A stretch of 64,000 nucleotides of DNA from Marinobacter salinus (GTDB lineage: Bacteria > Pseudomonadota > Gammaproteobacteria > Pseudomonadales > Oleiphilaceae): the NCBI RefSeq assembly GCF_001854125.1, contig NZ_CP017715.1, forward strand, positions 744,001 through 808,000, in the 5' to 3' direction. The translations under genes were made by a program, and so were the position numbers. Below the pieces are notes generated by a model that was not told where the DNA came from, made no database searches, and saw only the letters and a program-made list of their open reading frames with translations. Of this stretch, positions 31,233-39,428 are shown piece after piece. Positions within the stretch are counted from its first letter, which is position 1. Each line of letters opens with the position of its first letter.

Positions 31233-32194
31233 CCGCAGTGGACTACTTACTGGTCGGTGACATCGGTGGAACCAACGCCCGCTTCGCTCTGTTAGAACAG
31301 GGAAGTGTGCGTCCGCGCGCCATAGAAATCCTGCCTTGCGGAAACTACGCCAACCTGGATGAAGCAGTCATCGACTACCTTGGGCGTGCCGGTGTAAGTG
31401 AAGTGAGCAAGGCCTGCTTTGCCGTCGCCTCGCCGGTGCGCGGGACCCGGATCCAAATGACGAATAACCCTTGGAAGTTCGATACCGAGGAGATTCGCCA
31501 GCAGTTTGGCTGGCAGACCTTTAAGGTCATCAATGATTTCACCGCGATGGCGCTGGGTGTTCTCCATGTCTCGCAAGACAGCCTGGTTCATGTGTGTGGC
31601 GGCCCTGGCGATGAACATCGTCCTAGATTGGTAATGGGGCCGGGTACCGGGCTTGGGGTTTCCGGCTTGGTGCCTATAAAGAACGGCTGGGTGCCCCTGG
31701 TGACTGAGGGTGGTCATGTGGATTTTGCCCCCACGGATGACACCGAAATGGCGGTGTTGCGCATTCTGAAATCCCGGTTCGGGCGGGTTTCAGTGGAACG
31801 CATCCTGTGCGGTCAGGGTTTGGTCAACCTCTACCAGGCCCACGCTGAGATTCAGGGCGTCGTCGCGCCGCTGGACGCGCCGGAGAAGATCACTGCAGCC
31901 GCGCTGGAGCGGTCGGATTCTCTGGCCCGTTACACGCTGAGCCATTTCTGTGAGATTCTTGGCCGAACCGCGGGCAATGCCGTGCTGACACTCGGGAGCA
32001 CGGGAGGAGTCTACCTCTGCGGCGGTATCCTGCCGCACTTTATCAAGTTCTTGCTGGAGAGCCCATTTCGTAAAGGCTTCGAAGGCAAGGGGCGAATGCG
32101 GCCGTTGGTAGAGTTCACTCCGGTTTTTGTGGTTACAGAGCCCCTTACAGGGTTGCTTGGAGCCGCCGAAGCGCTGGCAAATCCGGAAGTCTGA
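31229..32194 (+). CDS. glk: glucokinase
   Basis: 321 residues, the usual proteobacterial Glk length. The ATP-binding phosphate-1 motif reads [14 protein letters not shown] at the N-terminus, [14 protein letters not shown] near 138 is the family signature, and [10 protein letters not shown] carries sugar-binding residues. It phosphorylates glucose to glucose-6-phosphate. Coupled to edd by an ATGA overlap, it feeds zwf and the Entner-Doudoroff route. No sugar transporter is encoded nearby. Confidence 0.95.
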   Translation: MTAVDYLLVGDIGGTNARFALLEQGSVRPRAIEILPCGNYANLDEAVIDYLGRAGVSEVSKACFAVASPVRGTRIQMTNNPWKFDTEEIRQQFGWQTFKVINDFTAMALGVLHVSQDSLVHVCGGPGDEHRPRLVMGPGTGLGVSGLVPIKNGWVPLVTEGGHVDFAPTDDTEMAVLRILKSRFGRVSVERILCGQGLVNLYQAHAEIQGVVAPLDAPEKITAAALERSDSLARYTLSHFCEILGRTAGNAVLTLGSTGGVYLCGGILPHFIKFLLESPFRKGFEGKGRMRPLVEFTPVFVVTEPLTGLLGAAEALANPEV

Positions 32195-32230
32195 ACCGGT
32201 GTGTGAGGCCTGTTAGGGAGTCCAGCGGGC

Positions 32231-32968
32231 TCACATGTAGTGGATCAGATTGTCACGGTCAAACCGGTATTGGCGGTTATAAACGCCGTTCTCCGCTCGT
32301 CGACCCGCGGCCAGTACCATAGTGACAAGTCCCTTGCGCGGAATTTTCAGTAGTTTCTTCACCCGGCATTCGTCAAATCCTTCCATTGGGCAGGAGTCGT
32401 ATCCGTGGGCCCGAAGTGCAAGCATGAGATTCTCAGCGGCCAGGGCGGTGGATTTAGTGGCCCAGACTTTCATTTCGTTGGCAGAGTAGGGCCCCCTGGG
32501 AACCGGGCGGGACAAGCCGACAACCAGGCCGGCAGCTTTCTTGGCCACGCCCAGAAGCCCCAGGGGTCCCTGGTTGTAATGAATCGGCGTGATTTTACGG
32601 TAATACTTCTCCACAATGGAGGGTAGCTTTTCCTCAGGCCACTCTTCCACAGCAAGGCGAGCATGCTCCCGCCAAGTGTCGGTACGAGCGACAATCGCGA
32701 TAAGGACCGGAGCTGTTTTTGCGGCATTCTGTCCCAAACAGGCTTCCGCCAGTTTGGCCCGCAACGCCGGTGTTTTTACGACGAAAAACTCCCAGGGCTG
32801 GAGATTGCTGGAATTCGGCGCCAGGGTCGCCAGCTCGAGGCAGTCGTCCAGCACGGAATCGGGTACAGGTTCTTCGGTGAAGCGGCGAACCGAGCGACGG
32901 CTTCGGACAACCTTTCGGAATTCTTCTACGTCGATCACCGGAAGCCCAGCATCTGCCTTAGCATTCAT
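32231..32968 (-). CDS. nitroreductase family FMN-dependent oxidoreductase
   Basis: 245 residues. It has the nitroreductase fold signature: RSRRSVRRFTEEPVPD near residue 26 (FMN phosphate contact), LATLAPNSSNLQPWEF near 50, and the C-terminal glycine-rich segment before FDECRVKKLLKIP. Such flavoproteins reduce nitroaromatics, quinones or related acceptors with NAD(P)H; the natural substrate is unknown. ATG at 32968. It converges with glk and is divergent from the following DNA-repair gene. Confidence 0.88.
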   Translation of the reverse strand: MNAKADAGLPVIDVEEFRKVVRSRRSVRRFTEEPVPDSVLDDCLELATLAPNSSNLQPWEFFVVKTPALRAKLAEACLGQNAAKTAPVLIAIVARTDTWREHARLAVEEWPEEKLPSIVEKYYRKITPIHYNQGPLGLLGVAKKAAGLVVGLSRPVPRGPYSANEMKVWATKSTALAAENLMLALRAHGYDSCPMEGFDECRVKKLLKIPRKGLVTMVLAAGRRAENGVYNRQYRFDRDNLIHYM

Positions 32969-33063
32969 GTTGTGTCCTTGAAAGCTGACTTGTTGTGTTG
33001 TTTTCGTCGCTCTAAGGTTACGTTAAACACATCTTTATGCAATTGCTGCAATGCTGGGGAAAA

Positions 33064-33675
33064 ATGAACGACAATCCTGACGAGCTGTCATTCGATGAAC
33101 TGGTTCGCAGAGTGCGAGCCTGTCGAATTTGCGCTGATGCTTTACCCTTGGGCCCCCGGCCGGTCATACAGTTGTCCGAAGCATCGCGGATTCTTGTGGT
33201 TGGGCAGGCGCCCGGGAGAAAAGTCCATGAGACCGGATTACCATTTAATGACCCGAGCGGGGACCGGTTACGTCAATGGATGGGCGTTACCAGGGACACG
33301 TTCTATGATGAGCAGAAAATGGCCATTCTGCCCATGGGTTTCTGTTATCCGGGTACCGGGAAATCCGGCGACCTGCCGCCTCGACCTGAATGCGCCCCTG
33401 CATGGCGGGTGGCACTGCTGGAGCGGCTTCCTGATATTAGCCTCACCCTGGTGATTGGCCAATACGCCCATGCCTGGCATCTTCCCCATGGTGTCCGGTC
33501 GGTAACCGAAAACGTGCGTAACTGGCAGGACTATTGGCCGAATGTTCTGCCAATGCCCCATCCCAGCCCCCGAAACAATCTTTGGTTGCGTCGAAATCCC
33601 TGGTTTGAGGAGGAGGTAATACCTGTCCTCCGGGCACGAATCTCTGCGCTGCTCTCGGACAATGATGAGAGCTGA
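33064..33675 (+). CDS. uracil-DNA glycosylase family protein, probably 4Fe-4S type
   Basis: 203 residues from the ATG at 33064, with GGGGA at 33056-33060; an upstream TTG/CTG-type extension to 33037 is less likely. The UDG superfamily motif A reads VVGQAPGRKVHETGLPF (GQAPG at 47-51), and motif B reads HPSPRNN at 166-172. Four cysteines at 20, 23, 94 and 110 follow the C-X2-C-Xn-C-X15-C pattern of Fe-S family 4/5 glycosylases. It would excise uracil or another damaged base from DNA. The exact subfamily and lesion are not certain. Confidence 0.82.
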   Translation: MNDNPDELSFDELVRRVRACRICADALPLGPRPVIQLSEASRILVVGQAPGRKVHETGLPFNDPSGDRLRQWMGVTRDTFYDEQKMAILPMGFCYPGTGKSGDLPPRPECAPAWRVALLERLPDISLTLVIGQYAHAWHLPHGVRSVTENVRNWQDYWPNVLPMPHPSPRNNLWLRRNPWFEEEVIPVLRARISALLSDNDES

Positions 33676-33687
33676 TGGTCGGGCGCG

Positions 33688-35217
33688 TCAGACGCCGTCG
33701 TGAACGACCGCTTTTGGCGTCCGGAACGATGGCTGGCGTCCGAGGAACGTGTCCAGAGCCTCCCTGTCCCGTTGGTTTGCGTAGAGTCCCTGTTTGGTTC
33801 TGCGCCAGAGTATGTCCTCGGAGGTCATCGCCCACTCGTTTTTAACAAGGTGCTCAACTTCCTTTTCATACAAGGTGCCCCCGAAGAGGATGCCCAGGTC
33901 TTCCATTGAGCCACAGTCTTTCAGGATGTCGTATGAGGTCATGCCATAGGTGCGAACATAACGGTTGATAACTTTTCCTGATAGCCATGGGAAATCTTTG
34001 TGCAACCGCTGTTCAAGCTGTTCGTGATTGTCAAAGTCACCACCAGGCAACAGTGCCGTTTTCGTCCACCGGCCGCCTGCTTTGGGGAAAAACTGGCATA
34101 GTTTATCGGTGGCTGCTTCGGCGAGCTTTCGGTATGTGGTGATTTTGCCGCCGAATACAGAAATCAGGGGTGCCCTGTTTTCATCACTATTGACTTCGAA
34201 TGTATAGTCTCGTGAGGCCTTTTGCGCGTTCTCTTCCTCGCCTTCCATTAATGGGCGAACACCTGAATATGACCAAATCACTTCCTCGGGCGTGAGCTGG
34301 CGCTTGAAATGGGCGTTTACAATGTTGAGCAGGTAGTCCGTTTCCTCCGGCGAGATCCTGGCTTTTTTGGGGTCTCCCTCGTAGTCCACATCGGTCGTGC
34401 CCACGAGCGAAAATTCATCTTCGTAGGGGATGACGAAAACGATGCGTTCGTCCTCATTCTGGAGAATGTAGGCTTCGGTGCCCTGGTTAAGGCGGGGCAC
34501 TACGATGTGGCTGCCCTTGACCATGCGGATCGTCCTGGGCGCGGGCATGGAAAGTGTCTCACTGAACAGTTTGCTGACCCAGGGTCCAGAGGCATTCACA
34601 ACTGCCTTTGCCCGCACGGTGCTCTCGGTTTCATTGCGGGTGTCATGAAGCGTAACAGCCCAGTCATCCGCGCCACGCTCGGCCTTGACGCATTTTGTCC
34701 GGGTCATTATCCGGGCGCCGGACTGCTGCGCTTTCTTTGCCGTGAGCACCACCAGGCGGGCATCGTCTACCCAGCCGTCTGAATATTCGAACCCCTTGGT
34801 AATGTCAGGCTTCAGCGGGCCGCTTTCATCAAACCTGATAGCGCGGGAACCCGGCAGTATTTCCCGTTTTGCCAGGTGGTCGTAAAGGAATAGCCCGGCC
34901 CTTATCATCCACGCAGGACGAAGGTGGGGGCGGTAGGGGAGTCGGAATCGCATCGGCCACATAATATGTGGTGAGTTGCGAAGCAGAGACTCGCGCTCGG
35001 CCAGCGCCTCGCGCACAAGTCGAAACTCATAATGCTCAAGGTAGCGCAAACCACCATGAATCAGCTTGCTGCTGCTTGAGGATGTTGCTGATGCCAGATC
35101 GTTCATTTCGCACAGCAGCACCTTGAGACCCCGCCCCGCCGCATCCATGGCAATGCCCGTACCGTTGACGCCGCCGCCAACAATGACGACATCATAAAAA
35201 TTGGATTCCTTTTCCAC
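33688..35217 (-). CDS. glpD: aerobic glycerol-3-phosphate dehydrogenase
   Basis: 509 residues. The N-terminal FAD-binding Rossmann motif reads VVIVGGGVNGTGIAMDAAGRG near residues 9-29, followed by SSSKLIHGGLRYLEHYEF, the GlpD/GlpA family signature. The C-terminal regulatory domain ends in DILWRRTKQGLY. It oxidises sn-glycerol-3-phosphate to DHAP and passes electrons to quinone at the inner membrane. GTG start at 35217 with GGGAAA upstream. It is transcribed behind glpR on the same strand; glpF and glpK are not in the window. Confidence 0.95.
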   Translation of the reverse strand: MEKESNFYDVVIVGGGVNGTGIAMDAAGRGLKVLLCEMNDLASATSSSSSKLIHGGLRYLEHYEFRLVREALAERESLLRNSPHIMWPMRFRLPYRPHLRPAWMIRAGLFLYDHLAKREILPGSRAIRFDESGPLKPDITKGFEYSDGWVDDARLVVLTAKKAQQSGARIMTRTKCVKAERGADDWAVTLHDTRNETESTVRAKAVVNASGPWVSKLFSETLSMPAPRTIRMVKGSHIVVPRLNQGTEAYILQNEDERIVFVIPYEDEFSLVGTTDVDYEGDPKKARISPEETDYLLNIVNAHFKRQLTPEEVIWSYSGVRPLMEGEEENAQKASRDYTFEVNSDENRAPLISVFGGKITTYRKLAEAATDKLCQFFPKAGGRWTKTALLPGGDFDNHEQLEQRLHKDFPWLSGKVINRYVRTYGMTSYDILKDCGSMEDLGILFGGTLYEKEVEHLVKNEWAMTSEDILWRRTKQGLYANQRDREALDTFLGRQPSFRTPKAVVHDGV

Positions 35218-35249
35218 GCGTTATTTCCCGAATCGTATGCAAATGTGTG

Positions 35250-35265
35250 TTTTCGATTATGAATA
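35250..35265. promoter_or_regulatory. possible GlpR half-conserved operator upstream of glpD
   Basis: TTTTCGATTATGAATA lies 33 bases upstream of the glpD start. It keeps the TTTTCG arm of the pseudomonad-type operator TTTTCG-N4-CGAAAA but has a degenerate second arm. It is weaker than the site upstream of glpR. Confidence 0.35.
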
Positions 35266-35311
35266 ACGCTAAAAGGTTCGTAAAGGAAAATGTTGGACCT
35301 ATTCGGCAACA

Positions 35312-36070
35312 TTAAACAATGTGCAGGGCAATGTCGTGGCGGTTAAGTATCTGGAGGATCTCTCTTGGTGGTCTGGCATCGGTGAACACATGGTCGACCT
35401 GCTCTATACTGCCCAGGCGCACCATGGCGTTTCGTCCGAATTTCGAATGGTCAGCTGCCAGAAGCACCTGGCTGGAGTTGCCAATAATGGACTGGGCGAC
35501 GCGAACCTCCCGGTAGTCAAAGTCCAGGAGTGAGCCGTCATTGTCGATACCGCTAATTCCGATAATCCCAAAGTCCATTTTGAACTGACTGATGAAATCG
35601 ACAGCAGCTTCTCCCACAATACCTCCGTCACGATTCCGAACCTCTCCACCGGCAATGATGATGTGAAAATCTTCTTTGGCAGACAGTATGGAGGCAACGT
35701 GAAGGTTGTTGGTAACAACTCTTAAACCATGCCTGGAAAGCAATGCCCGGGCAATCGTTTCCGTGGTGGTGCCAATGTTTATGAACATTGATGCGCCATC
35801 GGGAATGTGCTCGACCAGAGACTCTGCAATCCGTTCCTTGGCTGCGAGGTTCATGATCTTTCGATCCTGATAAGCGGTATTGACGGTGCTTGAGTCGATT
35901 CCCGCGCCCCCATGATGGCGACGCAGTTTGTTCTGTTTGGCTAGTTCATTCAGGTCTCTCCGGATGGTTTGTGGAGTGACCTGGAAGTGTTCCACCAGCT
36001 GTTCCGTGGTAACGAAACCATTTCGCCCGATGATTTCCATTATTTGGTCGAGGCGGCGATTCTGGTGCAT
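35312..36070 (-). CDS. glpR: DeoR-family glycerol-3-phosphate regulon repressor GlpR
   Basis: 252 residues, normal for GlpR. The N-terminal DeoR helix-turn-helix contains GFVTTEQLVEHFQVTPQTIRRDLNELA (read as residues 19-45). The C-terminal DeoRC sensor domain contains NIGTTTETIARALL and DFGIIGISGIDNDGSLLDFDYREV. It represses glycerol-3-phosphate catabolism and is released by glycerol-3-phosphate. It lies 94 bases upstream of glpD on the same strand. A dyad upstream of its own start suggests autoregulation. Confidence 0.94.
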   Translation of the reverse strand: MHQNRRLDQIMEIIGRNGFVTTEQLVEHFQVTPQTIRRDLNELAKQNKLRRHHGGAGIDSSTVNTAYQDRKIMNLAAKERIAESLVEHIPDGASMFINIGTTTETIARALLSRHGLRVVTNNLHVASILSAKEDFHIIIAGGEVRNRDGGIVGEAAVDFISQFKMDFGIIGISGIDNDGSLLDFDYREVRVAQSIIGNSSQVLLAADHSKFGRNAMVRLGSIEQVDHVFTDARPPREILQILNRHDIALHIV

Positions 36071-36088
36071 GTTTTAGCCTTTCGGTTA

Positions 36089-36104
36089 TTTTCGGAAACG
36101 AAAG
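36089..36104. promoter_or_regulatory. putative GlpR operator upstream of glpR
   Basis: TTTTCGGAAACGAAAG is a near-perfect dyad (TTTCG/CGAAA around GAAA). From memory it matches 13 of 16 positions of the GlpR site TTTTCGTATACGAAAA described in Pseudomonas. It lies 19-34 bases upstream of the glpR start. An adjacent TTTCGG at 36080-36085 extends the repeat. Confidence 0.55.
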
Positions 36105-36135
36105 TTTAGGTGTTCTTTGACATGCTTTCAAAACA

Positions 36136-36172
36136 AAAAGGCCTCCCCGGGTTATGTCCGGGGAGGCCTTTT
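36136..36172 (-). terminator. terminator after the orphan binding-protein gene
   Basis: Perfect 15-base stem AAAAGGCCTCCCCGG / CCGGGGAGGCCTTTT with a GTTATGT loop. It ends the minus-strand gene at 36189-37439; the A/T flanks would also allow termination in the other direction. Confidence 0.88.
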
Positions 36173-36188
36173 CTGAGTCGGGTACGGG

Positions 36189-37439
36189 TTATAGCGTCAA
36201 TGGCTTGCCTGCTTCACGACGCCTTGCCTCCCATTCCTCACGGGTCTGGGCCGCTTCATCGCCAGGCATGGAATCGATGATGCTGAAGTAGTCCGAGCTG
36301 TACTCGTCAGCAACGATGGTGTTCCGTGGCTTGACCTTGACTACATAGACGGTCTGGACGTTCTGGTGGTCGAATTCCCGCCAGTATTGCTCGTCTTTCA
36401 AGAAGGTATAGCGGTGGCCTTCGAGGGCGCCAATAAGCTGTCGGGTGTTTGTGGTGCCCGCCCGTTCCACGGCATCCTTGAACTGATAGACAATGCTGTA
36501 GGCTGAGGCCGCTGCTGTTGACGGGCGCATTTCATAGCGCTTGGAGAATGCTTCCACGAACTCTTTGCCACGGGGGTAGTTCAGCTCGTAAGGGGCATTC
36601 CAGACCCAGGGTGAACCTCCGACAATGCCTTCCATGATTGTTGGGCCTACCTGCCGCGCCATGCCGAGGGTCAGGTTGGGGACAACTATCTGCATTTTCT
36701 CTGTAATCCCCATTTCATAGGCCACGTTGAGGGCACGAACCATGTCGTCACCGAACAGTACCATCATGAGAACCTTGGCATCGCTCTCTTCGGCTTTTTT
36801 GAGAGCTTCACGGAAGTCGCTGATCAGGGCGCGAGGGAACGGTGTTTTGACACCCGGGTGGGCATCAGGGTTTTCTGTTTCGGAGAATTTCCGGACAGAC
36901 TCTTCAACAGACCAGCCCCAGGTATAGTCAGCTGTGATGTAAAAATATTTTTCATCGGCATGATTGGCACTGAGGTATTTACTAAGAGCCTTGGCGGTCA
37001 TCCAGGCATTGTACGGTTCCCGGAACATGTGAGAGTGGCCTTCGCTGCCGGTGGTGGCGTTGGAGTAGGTCAGCGTGCCGAAGTAGATACGGTCGCGCTC
37101 CTTTGCGGCCTTGCCCGAAGCAATAGCCACAGCACTGGATACGCCCCCGAACACCATTTTGACGCCTTCACGATCGATCAATTCTGCTGTGTTTTTTGCG
37201 CCGCGAGCCGGTTCTCCGCGAGTGTTTCGAATCACCAGCTCCAGTGGCTGCCCCATAACGCCGCCAGCCTTGTTGATCTCATCAACCGCCAGAAAGGCCC
37301 CAAGGCGCTGCTGCAGCCCCTGGTCCTTATATCGGCCGGTTTGTGGGTAGTTCAGACCAATTTTCAGGGCTTCGGCGGATACAGTGGTGCATGCCAGCAA
37401 CAGCAGGCAGGCAGAAAAGAGCACTTTTCTGAAATTCAT
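36189..37439 (-). CDS. orphan ABC-type periplasmic binding protein, branched-chain amino acid/urea class
   Basis: 416 residues from the ATG at 37439, giving a clean Sec signal peptide with cleavage near residue 22 (TVSA). The start 36 bases upstream would bury the signal. The type I periplasmic binding fold (LivJ/UrtA-like) is seen from IGLNYPQTGRYKDQG, AVDEINKAGGVMGQPLELVIRN and YGSV-like ligand segment FGGVSSAVAIASGKA. The ligand is probably an amino acid, amide or short organic acid. No permease or ATPase is adjacent, so it either feeds a transporter elsewhere or serves a sensor. It is monocistronic with its own terminator. Confidence 0.87.
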   Translation of the reverse strand: MNFRKVLFSACLLLLACTTVSAEALKIGLNYPQTGRYKDQGLQQRLGAFLAVDEINKAGGVMGQPLELVIRNTRGEPARGAKNTAELIDREGVKMVFGGVSSAVAIASGKAAKERDRIYFGTLTYSNATTGSEGHSHMFREPYNAWMTAKALSKYLSANHADEKYFYITADYTWGWSVEESVRKFSETENPDAHPGVKTPFPRALISDFREALKKAEESDAKVLMMVLFGDDMVRALNVAYEMGITEKMQIVVPNLTLGMARQVGPTIMEGIVGGSPWVWNAPYELNYPRGKEFVEAFSKRYEMRPSTAAASAYSIVYQFKDAVERAGTTNTRQLIGALEGHRYTFLKDEQYWREFDHQNVQTVYVVKVKPRNTIVADEYSSDYFSIIDSMPGDEAAQTREEWEARRREAGKPLTL

Positions 37440-37730
37440 GGGTGTTGGTCTCCGGGCTGCGATCCCGCAAGGCAACGGAATTGCGCATTTTTTTGGTTAT
37501 TTGTTAGTCAGGCAGTAGTGTCAGCTTTGATTATGGGGTCAACAATGGGACTTAAGTGGAAGTTTGCGTAACGAATTGTAGACTGGGGGTTACTAGTGGT
37601 GATCCTTATTATTCGTTTCCACCCAACCGGACTTGAGCCATACTGAAGTAACCGGGTGTTCTGCCTATTTTAGAAAGGGTGCCTGTATACGAACTCCGGG
37701 GTAAGCACACCGTAGGGGAGCGGTTAAGCC

Positions 37731-38264
37731 ATGACCAGAAAAAACAGTGTTCAGGGTGAGGCCATTACCTGGCAGGTTGGCAGTTGCTATCTCGGAACGG
37801 TTTTGGTTGCTCGAACGTCCCAGGGGGTCTGCGCCGTGCTGCCCGGAGACTCTGAAGAAGAGCTTGTGACGGAACTCGACCGGCGGTTTCCGGGCGCGAC
37901 CCTCACACATGCCGACGGTTCCAGGGATGACTGGTTTGCCAGTGTTATGGATTATCTGGTGGATAGTCGGAAAACCCTGCCGGTCAGTCTCGATATACGG
38001 GGAACCGACTTCCAGCGACGGGTCTGGCAGACGCTCCGTCAAATTCCAGCCGGAAGCAGTGCCAGCTATGGCGAAGTGGCGCGAATGGTGGGGGTGCCCT
38101 CCGGATCGCGAGCGGTTGCCAGCGCCTGTGCTGCCAATCCCCTGGCGGTGCTGGTTCCCTGTCACCGGGTTCTCAGAGGCGATGGTAGCTTGTCAGGTTA
38201 CAGGTGGGGTGTCAGGCGCAAACAGGCTTTGCTGACTCATGAGCAATCGTTGTCCGAGCGTTGA
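37731..38264 (+). CDS. methylated-DNA-[protein]-cysteine S-methyltransferase (Ogt/AdaB type)
   Basis: 177 residues. The active-site PCHRV is present with acceptor Cys144, preceded by the DNA-binding helix SASYGEVARMVGVPSGSRAVASACAAN (residues 110-136, including the arginine finger region). It removes alkyl groups from O6-alkylguanine by suicide transfer to the cysteine. There is no Ada N-terminal domain, so this is a stand-alone repair protein. GGGGAG at 37715-37720 precedes the ATG. Choice between ogt and other MGMT names is not possible by eye. Confidence 0.9.
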   Translation: MTRKNSVQGEAITWQVGSCYLGTVLVARTSQGVCAVLPGDSEEELVTELDRRFPGATLTHADGSRDDWFASVMDYLVDSRKTLPVSLDIRGTDFQRRVWQTLRQIPAGSSASYGEVARMVGVPSGSRAVASACAANPLAVLVPCHRVLRGDGSLSGYRWGVRRKQALLTHEQSLSER

Positions 38265-38327
38265 TACCGGATCAAGCAGAAAAACAGGATTGGATTAAAT
38301 TGCAGAGCTGGATAAACTTGCCGGGTC

Positions 38328-38354
38328 ACCGGCGGGCGTACGCTGCCGGTTTTT
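38328..38354 (+). terminator. terminator between the alkyltransferase gene and apbE
   Basis: ACCGGCGG pairs with CTGCCGGT (one G:T) around a GCGTACG loop, followed directly by TTTT. It lies 16 bases before the apbE start, suggesting that apbE is transcribed from a readthrough or nearby promoter. Confidence 0.6.
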
Positions 38355-38369
38355 AATCGGGAGAATCAA

Positions 38370-39398
38370 GTGCGGGTTATTCCAGTCAGGCCAGAAAGCG
38401 AGACCTTGCGTCGAAGCCTGGTGAGCATCGGAGTGCTCGCAGTGCTGATGCTATTGCCCACGCTTGTGCAGGCACAGTGGTATCGCTATACCGATACCGC
38501 GATGACCACATCCATCGACCTTGAGTTCTGGGCCGAAGACAGGGCATTTGCTGAGCGGACTGCGAATCGGGTGCTCTCTGTCTTTCATCAGGTTGACCAA
38601 CAGATGAGCCGTTATCGGGAGGACTCTGAACTCTCCCGGGTAAACCGGGAAGCGGCTGGTCATCCCGTCAAGGTCAGTTCCGGTCTTTTACGAGTGCTGC
38701 AGAAGGCCAGGATGGTCTCTGATCTGAGCAACGGCGCATTTGATATCAGCTTCGGCTCTGTGGGGTACCTTTACGATTACCGCGCGAAGCAACAGCCGAC
38801 CGACGAAGACATCGCATCACACCTGGGCCAGATCAATTACCGTGACATTGTCCTCGATGAAGAGAACTCTTCGGTAGCCTATCGCCAGCAGGGCTTGCTC
38901 GTGGACCTGGGAGGCATTGCCAAGGGGTACGCCGTTGACCTGGGCGTCGGCATTCTGAAAAAGGCTGGCGTTCGTCACGCACGGCTCAGCGCTGGCGGCG
39001 ATATGAGGCTGATTGGCGATCGCCGGGGCAGACCGTGGGTTGTTGGTGTCCGGGACCCGCGCACGGAAGACCGAAATGCTGTTGTTTTGCCTCTGGTCGA
39101 TACCGCTGTTTCCACGTCGGGTGATTATGAGCGGTTTTTCATTGATGAGGCCGGAAACCGGATCCATCACATCATTGCACCTGGCACCGGCAAGCCGGTT
39201 CGAGGCGTTCAGAGCGTGACAATACTGGGGGAGGATGCACTCACCACTGACGGGCTTTCCACGGCTGTGTTTGTGCTTGGTTCGGAACAAGGTCTGGAGA
39301 TGATTAACCGGTTGCCGGGTATTGATGCCATTATCATCGACGAACACCGGCGAATGCATTATTCGGAGGGGTTGCAGCCGCCGGAATCAGTGAACTGA
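38370..39398 (+). CDS. apbE: FAD:protein FMN transferase (ApbE family)
   Basis: 342 residues, GTG start. An N-terminal signal segment covers about residues 15-36 (cleavage after VQA; no lipobox Cys). The ApbE domain is clear: YRYTDTAMTTSIDLEFW, SELSRVN, DISFGSVGYLYDY, VDLGGIAKGYAVD and the C-terminal metal-binding GEDALTTDGLSTAVFVLG. It covalently attaches FMN from FAD to a Thr/Ser of extracytoplasmic redox proteins in the periplasm. I found no clear S/T-GA-S/T flavinylation motif in neighbouring proteins, so the acceptor is unknown. Its position beside the DUF3570/DUF4266/TlpA-like genes fits a co-occurrence I remember from other genomes. Confidence 0.92.
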   Translation: MRVIPVRPESETLRRSLVSIGVLAVLMLLPTLVQAQWYRYTDTAMTTSIDLEFWAEDRAFAERTANRVLSVFHQVDQQMSRYREDSELSRVNREAAGHPVKVSSGLLRVLQKARMVSDLSNGAFDISFGSVGYLYDYRAKQQPTDEDIASHLGQINYRDIVLDEENSSVAYRQQGLLVDLGGIAKGYAVDLGVGILKKAGVRHARLSAGGDMRLIGDRRGRPWVVGVRDPRTEDRNAVVLPLVDTAVSTSGDYERFFIDEAGNRIHHIIAPGTGKPVRGVQSVTILGEDALTTDGLSTAVFVLGSEQGLEMINRLPGIDAIIIDEHRRMHYSEGLQPPESVN

Positions 39399-39428
39399 TA
39401 TTGGCGGCTGTTCTATGCAGCCGGTGCC

